From Lachnospiraceae bacterium (GTDB taxonomy: Bacteria > Bacillota > Clostridia > Lachnospirales > Lachnospiraceae), in NCBI GenBank assembly GCA_024683155.1, contig JAIKYN010000121.1, forward strand, positions 1 through 47,433: a stretch of 47,433 bases of DNA. The letters are read 5' to 3'. This document shows positions 18,324 through 27,032 of this stretch, one piece after another (within the stretch, counting starts at the first letter, position 1; each line of letters begins with the position of its first letter). The notes beneath the pieces were generated by a model. It was not told the DNA's origin, searched no databases, and saw only the letters and a program-made list of their open reading frames with translations. Position numbers and translations under genes: made by a program.

Positions 18324-19667
18324 ATGAATTTCGAAGAAGCGATCAATGAGGTCTATGCTTCCCATATGGCAGCAGAACCTTATCAGGACCGGTACACACC
18401 GGATATCATAAAGCGCCATCCGGAGCTGACCAAAGAGCTGTTGGAAAAACTGGCAGGAGAACAGACGGTTCCCACCGTACTGGTTACCGGCAGTAAGGGA
18501 AAAGGCTCCGCAGCCTGTATGTTACAGGCTCTCCTCATGGAAGAAGGAGACTGCGGTCTTATGACCAGCCCCCACCTTCATGATTTTAACGACCGGTTCC
18601 GGGTAAACCGGGATATTATTCCGGAAGAGGACTTTCGCCGGATCGTGGAAGGATTAAAGCCTTCCTTTGACGGGATCCAAAGCGCCATCCCCAAAGAGTG
18701 GTGTATCAGCCCCATGGGCTGGCAGGCTGCCATCGCACTGACCTATTTCCGGGAAAAACAGGTTTCTTATCGTATCCTGGAGTGCGGCAAAGGGGTAAAA
18801 AGCGACGATGTGGGCAATGTGCCTCATGAGTATGCCCTGATCAACGGGATCTTCCGGGAACACACCCGGGAGCTGGGCCCTGAATTAATGGATATTGCAG
18901 GAAATAAAGTGGCCATCCTTTCCCCGGATACAAAGGTAGCAGCCATCGCCCCGCAGGAGCCGGAGGTACTGGCGCTGTTTCGGGAACGGGCGAAGGAAAC
19001 GGGCACCATACTGCTGGTGTACGGGGAAGACTTCGAAGCCTGCAATATTGCTTACAGTAAGCAGGGGATGGTATTTGATGTGCGGACAACGCAGCAGTAT
19101 TATAAAGAAGTGCGTGTACCTCTGTTAGGAGAGCACCAGGCACGAAATGCGGCACTGGCCATTGCACTGGCGGAACAGATCACAACGGTGCAGGTGAAGG
19201 CCCTGGAGAAGATCTCCTGGCCGGGACGGATGGAAGTGGTTTCCACGGAGCCGTTCTGTATGGTGGATGCCACCATTAACCGGGAAAGTGCCAAAGAAGT
19301 GGTCAAGGTGCTGGAGGAGCTGCGCCGGGAAAAAGCACTGGATACAGAAGAAAAACTGACTTTTGTCATCGGTGTGCCGGATGATAAGGATTATTTCGGG
19401 GTGGTGAGCACCATGTTACCCTATGCCAAAGAGGTGATCCTGACCGGTACGGTGAACCGCAGATACGTATTTGCCGGAGGGCAGAAGCCAAGGCTGGAGG
19501 AAGCCTATCCGGAGATGACCTTCCATGTCGTCACGGATCTTCGGGAGCTTCCGGAATTATCAAAGAAATCGTTGCAGACAGGCGGATGGAAGAAAGGTCC
19601 TGTAGTGATCCTGGGAACCACCGCACTGATGGAAAATGTATATTCCCCTGCGATCCTGGGTTACTGA
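18324..19667 (+). CDS. Mur ligase family protein, FolC-like
   Basis: VPTVLVTGSKGKGSAACMLQAL P-loop; MTSPHLHDFNDRFRVNRDII; LLGEHQARNAALAIALAE; SWPGRMEVV. Confidence 0.85.
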   Translation: MNFEEAINEVYASHMAAEPYQDRYTPDIIKRHPELTKELLEKLAGEQTVPTVLVTGSKGKGSAACMLQALLMEEGDCGLMTSPHLHDFNDRFRVNRDIIPEEDFRRIVEGLKPSFDGIQSAIPKEWCISPMGWQAAIALTYFREKQVSYRILECGKGVKSDDVGNVPHEYALINGIFREHTRELGPELMDIAGNKVAILSPDTKVAAIAPQEPEVLALFRERAKETGTILLVYGEDFEACNIAYSKQGMVFDVRTTQQYYKEVRVPLLGEHQARNAALAIALAEQITTVQVKALEKISWPGRMEVVSTEPFCMVDATINRESAKEVVKVLEELRREKALDTEEKLTFVIGVPDDKDYFGVVSTMLPYAKEVILTGTVNRRYVFAGGQKPRLEEAYPEMTFHVVTDLRELPELSKKSLQTGGWKKGPVVILGTTALMENVYSPAILGY

Positions 19668-19693
19668 GCCGGAGATCGGGAAACGGAGAAAAA

Positions 19694-20638
19694 ATGAGTA
19701 ATGTGGTTGTATTTGGCGGCGGAACAGGACTTTCCTGTTTGCTTAGCGGCCTTAAATTGTTTCCGGTGGATGTTACCACCATTATCACGGTAACGGACAA
19801 CGGCAGCAGTACCGGTGTTTTAAAAGAAGAACTGGACATTCCCGCGGTGGGTGACGTGGGCAAGGTGCTCCTTTCCATGGCCAATGTGGATAAAGATTAT
19901 ATCCGCCTTCTGCGGTATCGTTTTAAAAAAGGAGAGACCCTGAATAATCATCCTGTGCGGAACATTCTGCTGGCAGCACTTATCGATCTCAAAGGGAATC
20001 TCACCGATGCTACCCGGTATATGTCGGAGCTGCTTAAGATCAAGGGTACGGTGCTTCCGCTTACCGAGGAGAAGATCGACCTGGTAGGCATTGGAAAGGA
20101 CGGCAATTACTTCGGGGAAGAGGAAGTAAGCCGCAACATTTCCAAGATCGAGCGTCTGACCCTGGACCACCCGGTAACGGTAAGTCAGGAGATCCAGGAC
20201 AAGATCCGAAATGCCAGCCTCATCATCTTCAGTCCGGGAAGTCTGTACACCAGTATCATTCCCAATCTGCTGGCAGACGGCGTGAAGGAAGCCATTGACG
20301 AGAGCAAGGCACCTCTTATGTATGTGGCCAATCTGGTGACCCAGCCCGGGGAGACCGATGATGCGTCCTTAAGCTCGCATCTGCGGGTGTTAAATTCTTA
20401 TCTGGGAAAACGGAAGCTGGACATCACCATTGCCAACAATGCGGTGATCAACGAAGAAGTAACCGCCCGCTACCTGGAGCAGGAGAACAAGAAGGTGGTG
20501 GAGATCGACCGGGACAACGTGGACATCGACATCATTGCCGACTCCATCTTCACCCTGGAGAACGGAACCATCCGCCACAACGCTTTGAAGACGGCGTACC
20601 TGATCTTCTCCTACCTCATGGACAAGGATCTGGAGTAA
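19694..20638 (+). CDS. YvcK/CofD-like family protein
   Basis: MSNVVVFGGGTGLSCLLSGLKLFP; VTDNGSSTGVLKEEL; FSPGSLYTSIIPNLLADGV; NLVTQPGETDDAS. True start at 19694 rather than 19586. Confidence 0.85.
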   Translation: MSNVVVFGGGTGLSCLLSGLKLFPVDVTTIITVTDNGSSTGVLKEELDIPAVGDVGKVLLSMANVDKDYIRLLRYRFKKGETLNNHPVRNILLAALIDLKGNLTDATRYMSELLKIKGTVLPLTEEKIDLVGIGKDGNYFGEEEVSRNISKIERLTLDHPVTVSQEIQDKIRNASLIIFSPGSLYTSIIPNLLADGVKEAIDESKAPLMYVANLVTQPGETDDASLSSHLRVLNSYLGKRKLDITIANNAVINEEVTARYLEQENKKVVEIDRDNVDIDIIADSIFTLENGTIRHNALKTAYLIFSYLMDKDLE

Positions 20639-20643
20639 CGATG

Positions 20644-20881
20644 CTTGTTGCGGCCCCTCGGGGCGGTGCGGCTACCCTGCACGCACACCGATGCAACGAC
20701 TCCGCCAAGCTAACGGCTAACTTCGCTCTAATTCGAATCAACTGGTGAGCCGGTAAAATACACCGTCTCACCGGACAGTTGTTTCTCATAAGGCTTCGTA
20801 AGCCGTGGATCTTGGCTTCGCTAAGAACGCATCGTAAATTGTGTGCTTAGCAGGGCAGCCGCACCGCTTAGGGGCCGCAAG
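20644..20881. repeat. ~240-bp long imperfect inverted repeat (cruciform-forming, MITE/REP-like or structured RNA)
   Basis: Left arm CTTGTTGCGGCCCCTCGGGGCGGTGCGGCTACCCTGCACGCACACCGATGC (20644-20694) is the near-exact reverse complement of 20830-20881; nested inner arms continue to an apex near 20755-20762. Confidence 0.8.
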
Positions 20882-20989
20882 ATAAACAGTCGTCATTATA
20901 GAAGCATCCTTTTGTGGCTTTTGAGGGAAAAACAGGAAAGCCCGCCGGAAGGGGGCTGCATATTTACCACATGGAAAGGAAAGATCGAT

Positions 20990-21622
20990 ATGGCAATGGA
21001 TCAGATGACCATCGAGAAGTTCATAGAGGAGTTGTCCGGCGATGCGCCGGTTCCGGGCGGCGGCGGTGCCAGCGCTCTGGTGGCGGCTGTGGGTATGAGC
21101 CTTGGCAATATGGTGATGGCACTTACCACGGGAAAGAAGAAGTATGCCCAGTATCAGGAAGAGATCGAGGCATCCATTGAGAAGGCAACGGGATTGACGA
21201 AGCGGTTGCTGGAGGGGATGGATAAGGATGCGGAGGCTTTTGAGCCGCTGTCTAAAGCCTATGGTCTTCCCAAGGATACACCGGAACAGCTGGAAGAGCG
21301 CACGAAGATCATGGAGGCAGCGTTAAAGGATGCTGCAGGGGCGCCTCTGGAGCTGATGGAGACCATTATGGAAGCCTTAAAGCTGCTGGAAAGGATCGCA
21401 GCCATCGGATCAAAGATCGCCATTTCCGATGCGGGAGTTGCCGTACAGCTTTGTAAGGCAGCCATGAACGGAGCATCCTTGAATGTATATATCAACACAA
21501 AGCTGATGAAGGACCGGGAGGTGGCAGATGCCATGAACCAAAGGGCAGATCGGCTGGTGAAGGATGCAGATGCGTCGGCGGATGCTACCTTTGAACTGGT
21601 GGCAGCGCAGCTGCGAAACTAA
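20990..21622 (+). CDS. fchA: Cyclodeaminase/cyclohydrolase family protein (FchA/FTCD C-domain-like methenyl-THF cyclohydrolase)
   Basis: MAMDQMTIEKFIEELSGDAPVPGGGGASALVAAVGMSLGNMVMALT; AAIGSKIAISDAGVAVQLCKAAMNGA; GGAAAGGAAAG ribosome-binding site; precedes folD. Confidence 0.85.
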   Translation: MAMDQMTIEKFIEELSGDAPVPGGGGASALVAAVGMSLGNMVMALTTGKKKYAQYQEEIEASIEKATGLTKRLLEGMDKDAEAFEPLSKAYGLPKDTPEQLEERTKIMEAALKDAAGAPLELMETIMEALKLLERIAAIGSKIAISDAGVAVQLCKAAMNGASLNVYINTKLMKDREVADAMNQRADRLVKDADASADATFELVAAQLRN

Positions 21623-21683
21623 GAGATGGAAAGAGCGGATCGCAGGAACGGATCCGATAAACAACGTAGACGGGAGAAAAATC

Positions 21684-22529
21684 ATGGAGATTTTGAAGGG
21701 TATTGCCGTAGCCAATGCCATCAATGAGCGCATTGGGGAAGAGATGAAGAACCGTAAGGGCACAGTGCCCCATCTGGCCATTGTCCGCGTAGGGGAACGG
21801 GGAGATGACCTGGCCTATGAGCGGGGGGCTGTCAAGAAGATGGAGAAAGTGGGTTTTACCTATGAGGTGAACGCATTTCCGGCAGATATTTCCAATGAGG
21901 ATTTCTTAAAGGCCTTTGATGCCATCAACGAAGATCCTGCAGTGGACGGTATCCTGCTGTTTAAGCCCCTTCCTAAACATCTGGATGAGAAGGAAGTGGA
22001 GAGAAGGATCTGCCCGGAGAAGGATCTGGACGGCATCTCTCCTGTCAATATGGCCAAGGTATACGCGGGAGATCCTGCCGGTTTTGCTCCCTGCACCGCA
22101 GAAGCGGTAATGGAGATGCTGGACTATGCAGGCATCGATCTTACAGGAAAACGTGTGACCGTTGTGGGCCGCAGTACCGTCATCGGAAAACCGGTGACCA
22201 TGCTGCTGATGAAGAAGAATGCCACCGTAACGGTTTGCCATACGAAAACCAAAGATACGGAAGGAACCTGCCGGGCTGCGGAAGTGGTGGTAGCGGCAGC
22301 AGGATCGGCGAAGATGATCGGAGCCGGCCACATTTCCCGGGGGGCGGTTGTCATCGATGTAGGCATCAATGTGGATGGGGAAGGCAATCTCTGCGGCGAT
22401 GTGGACTTCGATGCGGTAGCGGAAAAATGCAGTCTCATCACTCCGGTTCCCGGAGGCGTGGGAAGCGTGACCACTTCGGTGCTGGCAAAGCATCTGCTGC
22501 GGGCTGCCAATCTGCGCAACGCACAGTAA
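21684..22529 (+). CDS. folD: FolD-family methylene-THF dehydrogenase (canonical cyclohydrolase Lys not conserved)
   Basis: DGILLFKPLP, KDLDGISPVNM, VVGRSTVIGKPVTMLLM, VIDVGINVDGEGNLCGDVDF, ITPVPGGVGSVTTSVLAKH. Confidence 0.92.
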   Translation: MEILKGIAVANAINERIGEEMKNRKGTVPHLAIVRVGERGDDLAYERGAVKKMEKVGFTYEVNAFPADISNEDFLKAFDAINEDPAVDGILLFKPLPKHLDEKEVERRICPEKDLDGISPVNMAKVYAGDPAGFAPCTAEAVMEMLDYAGIDLTGKRVTVVGRSTVIGKPVTMLLMKKNATVTVCHTKTKDTEGTCRAAEVVVAAAGSAKMIGAGHISRGAVVIDVGINVDGEGNLCGDVDFDAVAEKCSLITPVPGGVGSVTTSVLAKHLLRAANLRNAQ

Positions 22530-22537
22530 GACATTTT

Positions 22538-22566
22538 TTGCATGAAGGTTGCAGAAATAGTATAAT
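22538..22566 (+). promoter_or_regulatory. Sigma-A-type promoter for the PAS-GGDEF gene
   Basis: TTGCAT-N17-TATAAT upstream of the ATG at 22622. Confidence 0.6.
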
Positions 22567-22621
22567 GACTTTGTGTGTTTGAGGGGCGGAAAAACACAGT
22601 ATCAGGTTACGGGGTTAATGA

Positions 22622-23977
22622 ATGTCCATGGATATAGAAGAATTAAACGCAAAGCTTCAGGAACAGGAAGCCATGCTGGAAGATGCGGAAAAGCAGCTTC
22701 AGCTGCTGATCGATAACATTCCCGGCGGGATCCTTACCTATGAGGAGGAAAGCGGTAAGTTCCTTACCATTTCCAAGGGCTGTCTGGAGATATTCGGCTG
22801 CGACGAAGGAAGCTTTCGTGATTTTTATTACAATAATTTTGAACTGTTTATCGCAAAGCAGGATCGCCAGAAGGTGAAGGATCTCATTGAGGAGCAGCTG
22901 AATTTCCTTGGCAATGCGGAAGTAACCTTCCGTGTGCGGGACCTGCTGGGTGAGACCAAGTATATTGCATATCGCGGTAAACGATTTGAGCGGCGGGACG
23001 GCATTAAGCAGGTGTATGCAGTGATCGAGGATGTGACCGAACAGACCGAGGTACAACAGCAGCTGCAGCGGATCGCCAATACCCTTTATCTGGAAACCCA
23101 GCGGTATCAGCTTCTTCAGGAAGCCGTAGACGATATTACCTTCGACTACAACCTGGAAACCGATACCATGGAATATTTTATGCCTACGGAAGGATCTTCC
23201 CGTAAGACCATTCACCAGTTCATGGAGAAGGGCAGATTGTCCGAGTACATCGAGTCCAAGGACCTGGTGGATATGACCGACAACTGGAAAGCGCTTCTGG
23301 AAGAACCCATGAAGAACATCGTGGAATGCCGGATCTATATTTCTTCCCGTAAGAAATATGTATGGTCCCGTGTGTATGTGGCAAGCTTTACGGATCCCGA
23401 TGATAAGGTAGCCCGTATTGTGGGCAGTATCAAGGATATTTCCGCGGAACGCAAGGAGATCGATGCCTTAAATAAGCAGGCCAACTGTGATACCATGACC
23501 GGTCTTTATAATAAGCGGGCCATGCAGATGCTGGTGAAAGACTACCTGCGTAAGCACGGTGACGGGTATGAGCATGCAGTCCTTATGGTGGATGCGGATA
23601 ACTTCAAGGCCGTAAATGATAACCTGGGCCATCTGTACGGGGACGAGGTGATCAAATTTGTGGCGAAGTCCATTCGTTCGACCTTCCGTGAAAGCGACTT
23701 TGTGGGCCGTGTAGGCGGTGACGAGTTCCTCATTTTCATGAAGAATGCGGATCTGGATGCAGCCAGGATGCGTGCCGGCAAATTAAATGAAAAAATGCGT
23801 CAGACCTTTGAGCATGACGGGATCACCATCCGGATCACCTGCAGTATCGGTATCGCTTTATACCCCAAGCACGGTACGGATTACGAGACCTTGTACAAGG
23901 TGGCTGACGAGGCATTATATAAAGCAAAAGAAAGCGGAAGAGACAGATATGAACTCACAGACGAAGAAGACGAATAA
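22622..23977 (+). CDS. PAS-domain diguanylate cyclase (GGDEF)
   Basis: PAS-like LLIDNIPGGILTYEEESGKFLTISKGCLEIFGC; VIEDVTEQTE; DTMTGLYNKRAM; RESDFVGRVGGDEFLIF. Confidence 0.93.
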   Translation: MSMDIEELNAKLQEQEAMLEDAEKQLQLLIDNIPGGILTYEEESGKFLTISKGCLEIFGCDEGSFRDFYYNNFELFIAKQDRQKVKDLIEEQLNFLGNAEVTFRVRDLLGETKYIAYRGKRFERRDGIKQVYAVIEDVTEQTEVQQQLQRIANTLYLETQRYQLLQEAVDDITFDYNLETDTMEYFMPTEGSSRKTIHQFMEKGRLSEYIESKDLVDMTDNWKALLEEPMKNIVECRIYISSRKKYVWSRVYVASFTDPDDKVARIVGSIKDISAERKEIDALNKQANCDTMTGLYNKRAMQMLVKDYLRKHGDGYEHAVLMVDADNFKAVNDNLGHLYGDEVIKFVAKSIRSTFRESDFVGRVGGDEFLIFMKNADLDAARMRAGKLNEKMRQTFEHDGITIRITCSIGIALYPKHGTDYETLYKVADEALYKAKESGRDRYELTDEEDE

Positions 23978-25286
23978 CGCTTTATTTGATTTTATCAACA
24001 ACAGCCCTACCTGTTTCCATGCAGTGGAGAATCTTGCCACTGCATATGAAAAGGCAGGGTTTCTTGCTCTTTCCGAGAAAGAGTCCTGGAACATCGCTCC
24101 CGGCGGTAAATATTTTGTACGCAGGAACGGTTCCTCCATTATCGGTTTTACCATCCCGAAGGAGGAGGTAAACGGGTTCCACTTATCGGCTTCCCACAGC
24201 GATTCTCCCTGCTTTAAGTTAAAGCAGATCCCGGTCACGCGGACGGAGAAATACCTGAAGCTGAATGTGGAAAAATACGGTGGCATGATCATGTCCACCT
24301 GGCTGGACCGGCCGCTTACCATTGCGGGCCGGATCTTTACAAGAGAGCCTGCAGGAAAGAAGAATGCTGCAGGATTCCCGGTGCTGACCCAGCATCTGGT
24401 GTGCCTGGAGCCGGGCAGCTGCATCATTCCCAATGTATGCATCCATTTTGAACGGAACATGAACAGCGGCATGGAGTACAATGCCCAGACGGACATGGCC
24501 CCCATCTTTGCGGTGGATACGGAAGGGAAGATAAAAAACGACGAAGATGCGCAGAAGCTGTTCTGGAGCGTCATCGCGAAGAATGCCGGCGTAAAGCCCG
24601 AGACCATCATGGGCAGTGACTTATACATCTGCAATCCGGAAAAAGGAGCATGGATCGGCCTTTCCGGGGATATGATCGCATCTCCCAGACTGGATGATCT
24701 GCAGTGTGTTTTCGGAACCTTCCGTGGATTTGTGGCAGCGGGAGGATCCTCCAGAACCTTTATCGGTGTGCATGCCGTGCTGGATAACGAAGAAGTGGGA
24801 AGCACCACCCGTCAGGGAGCAGCCTCCACTTTCCTGAAGGATACCCTGGTGCGGCTTTGTGAATGCCTGGGCATCGGCGGGCAGGATTATCTGCGTCTCA
24901 TCGCCGACAGCTTTATGGTATCTGCGGACAATGCCCATGCGGTGCATCCCAATCATCCGGAGAAATCCGATGCGGGCAATCGTCCTTATATGAACGGAGG
25001 CATCGTGATCAAAAGCCACGGCGGACAGAAATACACATCGGATGGTTATTCCATCGGCGTATTTTCTTCCATCTGTAAGGAAGCGGGTGTGCCTTGCCAG
25101 ATGTTCTCCAATCGTTCGGACATCGCGGGTGGCTCTACACTGGGCAACATTTCCAATACCCAGGTATCGGTAAAGGCTGTGGACATCGGACTTCCCCAGC
25201 TGGCCATGCACTCGGCATATGAAACCGCAGGTGCCCTGGATACCCAGTATCTGGTGGATGCCATGACACGTTATTACCGGCTTTGA
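23949..25286 (+). CDS. M18 family aminopeptidase
   Basis: FDFINNSPTCFHAVENLATAYEKAGF; LSASHSDSPCFKLK; DNEEVGSTTRQGAASTFL; AHAVHPNHPEKSD; AMHSAYETAG. Start at 23949 rather than 23787. Confidence 0.93.
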   Translation: MNSQTKKTNNALFDFINNSPTCFHAVENLATAYEKAGFLALSEKESWNIAPGGKYFVRRNGSSIIGFTIPKEEVNGFHLSASHSDSPCFKLKQIPVTRTEKYLKLNVEKYGGMIMSTWLDRPLTIAGRIFTREPAGKKNAAGFPVLTQHLVCLEPGSCIIPNVCIHFERNMNSGMEYNAQTDMAPIFAVDTEGKIKNDEDAQKLFWSVIAKNAGVKPETIMGSDLYICNPEKGAWIGLSGDMIASPRLDDLQCVFGTFRGFVAAGGSSRTFIGVHAVLDNEEVGSTTRQGAASTFLKDTLVRLCECLGIGGQDYLRLIADSFMVSADNAHAVHPNHPEKSDAGNRPYMNGGIVIKSHGGQKYTSDGYSIGVFSSICKEAGVPCQMFSNRSDIAGGSTLGNISNTQVSVKAVDIGLPQLAMHSAYETAGALDTQYLVDAMTRYYRL

Positions 25287-25298
25287 TGGGAGTTATTT

Positions 25299-27032
25299 AT
25301 GAAACAGATCTTGAACATTTTGAAAAAATATAAAGGGGAGAGCATTCTTGCTCCCCTTTTTAAAATGCTGGAGGCTACCTTTGAGTTATTTGTACCGCTG
25401 GTGATCTCCGCCATTATCGACCATGGTATCGGGGGGAATGACCGGGGGCTGATCTTCCGTTACAGCGGCATTCTCCTGTTGCTGGCCCTCATCGGCCTGG
25501 TCTGTTCCATTACGGCTCAGTATTTTGCAGCCAGGGCAGCCATCGGAACGGCGACCACCCTGCGGGAGAAACTGTTTGCCCACATTCAGTCCTTCTCCTA
25601 CACGGAAATGGATACCCAGGGTACCTCCACGCTTATTACGCGTATGACCAGCGACATCAATCAGGTGCAGAACGGTATCAACATGACCCTGCGCCTGTTT
25701 CTGCGTTCCCCCTTTATCGTCTTCGGTGCCATGATCATGGCCTTTACCATTGATGCGAAGGAAGCCATGATCTTCGTCATCACCATTCCGGTGCTGTCGG
25801 TGATCGTCTTCGGGATCATGCAGATCACAAGACCTTTGTATAAGCAGGCCCAGGGCGGGCTGGACAGCCTTCTGGCTACCGCAAGGGAAAATCTTACGGG
25901 TGTCCGTGTGATCCGTGCATTCTGCAAGGAAGAAGAGGAACTGGAGAAGTTCCGGGGACAGAATGAGCGCCTGACATTTACCCAGAAGAAAGCAGGAAGT
26001 ATCTCCGGTCTTACCAATCCCTTCACCTATGTGGTGGTGAATCTGGCCATTGTGGCTTTGCTGTGGACCGGTGCCATCTCGGTATCCCATGGTTCTCTGA
26101 CACAGGGCCAGGTGGTGGCTTTGTATAATTACATGTCCCAGATCCTGGTGGAGCTGATCAAGCTGGCCAATCTCATCGTGACCATTACCAAGGCACTGGC
26201 CTGCGCGGGCCGCATCCAGGATGTATTTCAGGTTTCTTCCTCCATGGAAGACGGTACCGGGGTACCTTTACCTTCGGACGGAGACAGGACCTGTGTGGAA
26301 TTCAGGGATGTATCTCTTACCTATAAAGGGGCGGGTGCACCGTCTCTGGAACATATTTCCTTTAAGGCATACGGCGGCCAGACCATTGGTATCATCGGCG
26401 GTACCGGCTCCGGTAAAAGTTCCGTGGTGAATCTGATCCCCCGTTTATATGATGCAACGCAGGGACAGGTCCTGTACAACGGCAAGCCGGTAGAAACATA
26501 TACCACAGAGTCCCTGCGACAGGAGATCGCCATGGTGCCGCAGAGAGCCCAGTTATTTAAGGGAACCATCCGCAGTAACCTGCTCATGGCAAATCCCGAA
26601 GCGGATGAAACCAAACTGATGGAAGGCCTGGAGAGAGCCCAGGCACTGGAATTCGTCAAAAACAAGGAAGGCATGCTGGAAGCGGTTGTGGAGCAGGGCG
26701 GAAAGAACCTGTCCGGCGGCCAGAAGCAGCGCCTTACCATAGCCAGAGCCCTGATGCAGGATTTCAAGGTACTGATCCTGGATGACAGTGCATCGGCGCT
26801 GGATTACGCAACCGACGCCAAACTGCGTCATGCCCTGAAAAACATACCGGGAGAGCCGCTGGTGTTCATTGTTTCCCAGCGAAGCTCCTCCCTTCGCCAT
26901 GCGGACCTGATCCTGGTCATGGAAGACGGCAGGGTGGAAAGCATGGGAACCCACGAGGAATTATTGCAAAAGAGCAAGGTTTATCAGGAGATCGTAGCCT
27001 CCCAGAATTCCGGAGAGGAGGCAGCCGTATGA
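25299..27032 (+). CDS. ABC exporter half-transporter with degenerate nucleotide site
   Basis: TM domain; Walker A GGTGSGKSS; LSGGQKQR; Walker B VLILDDSASALD (Asp at the catalytic Glu position); IVSQRSS in place of the H-loop His. Confidence 0.93.
   Translation: MKQILNILKKYKGESILAPLFKMLEATFELFVPLVISAIIDHGIGGNDRGLIFRYSGILLLLALIGLVCSITAQYFAARAAIGTATTLREKLFAHIQSFSYTEMDTQGTSTLITRMTSDINQVQNGINMTLRLFLRSPFIVFGAMIMAFTIDAKEAMIFVITIPVLSVIVFGIMQITRPLYKQAQGGLDSLLATARENLTGVRVIRAFCKEEEELEKFRGQNERLTFTQKKAGSISGLTNPFTYVVVNLAIVALLWTGAISVSHGSLTQGQVVALYNYMSQILVELIKLANLIVTITKALACAGRIQDVFQVSSSMEDGTGVPLPSDGDRTCVEFRDVSLTYKGAGAPSLEHISFKAYGGQTIGIIGGTGSGKSSVVNLIPRLYDATQGQVLYNGKPVETYTTESLRQEIAMVPQRAQLFKGTIRSNLLMANPEADETKLMEGLERAQALEFVKNKEGMLEAVVEQGGKNLSGGQKQRLTIARALMQDFKVLILDDSASALDYATDAKLRHALKNIPGEPLVFIVSQRSSSLRHADLILVMEDGRVESMGTHEELLQKSKVYQEIVASQNSGEEAAV

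Noticed and set aside
20843-20989. N-terminal extension of the fchA ORF
   Set aside because: Family homology starts near MAMDQMTIEKF (20990, with a good ribosome-binding site); the extension is partly the palindromic element.
23787-23948. N-terminal extension of the M18 peptidase ORF
   Set aside because: Overlaps the GGDEF gene in another frame; peptidase homology begins at 23949.
23915-24808. 297-aa minus-strand ORF antisense to the M18 peptidase
   Set aside because: Shadow ORF of a clearly conserved coding frame.
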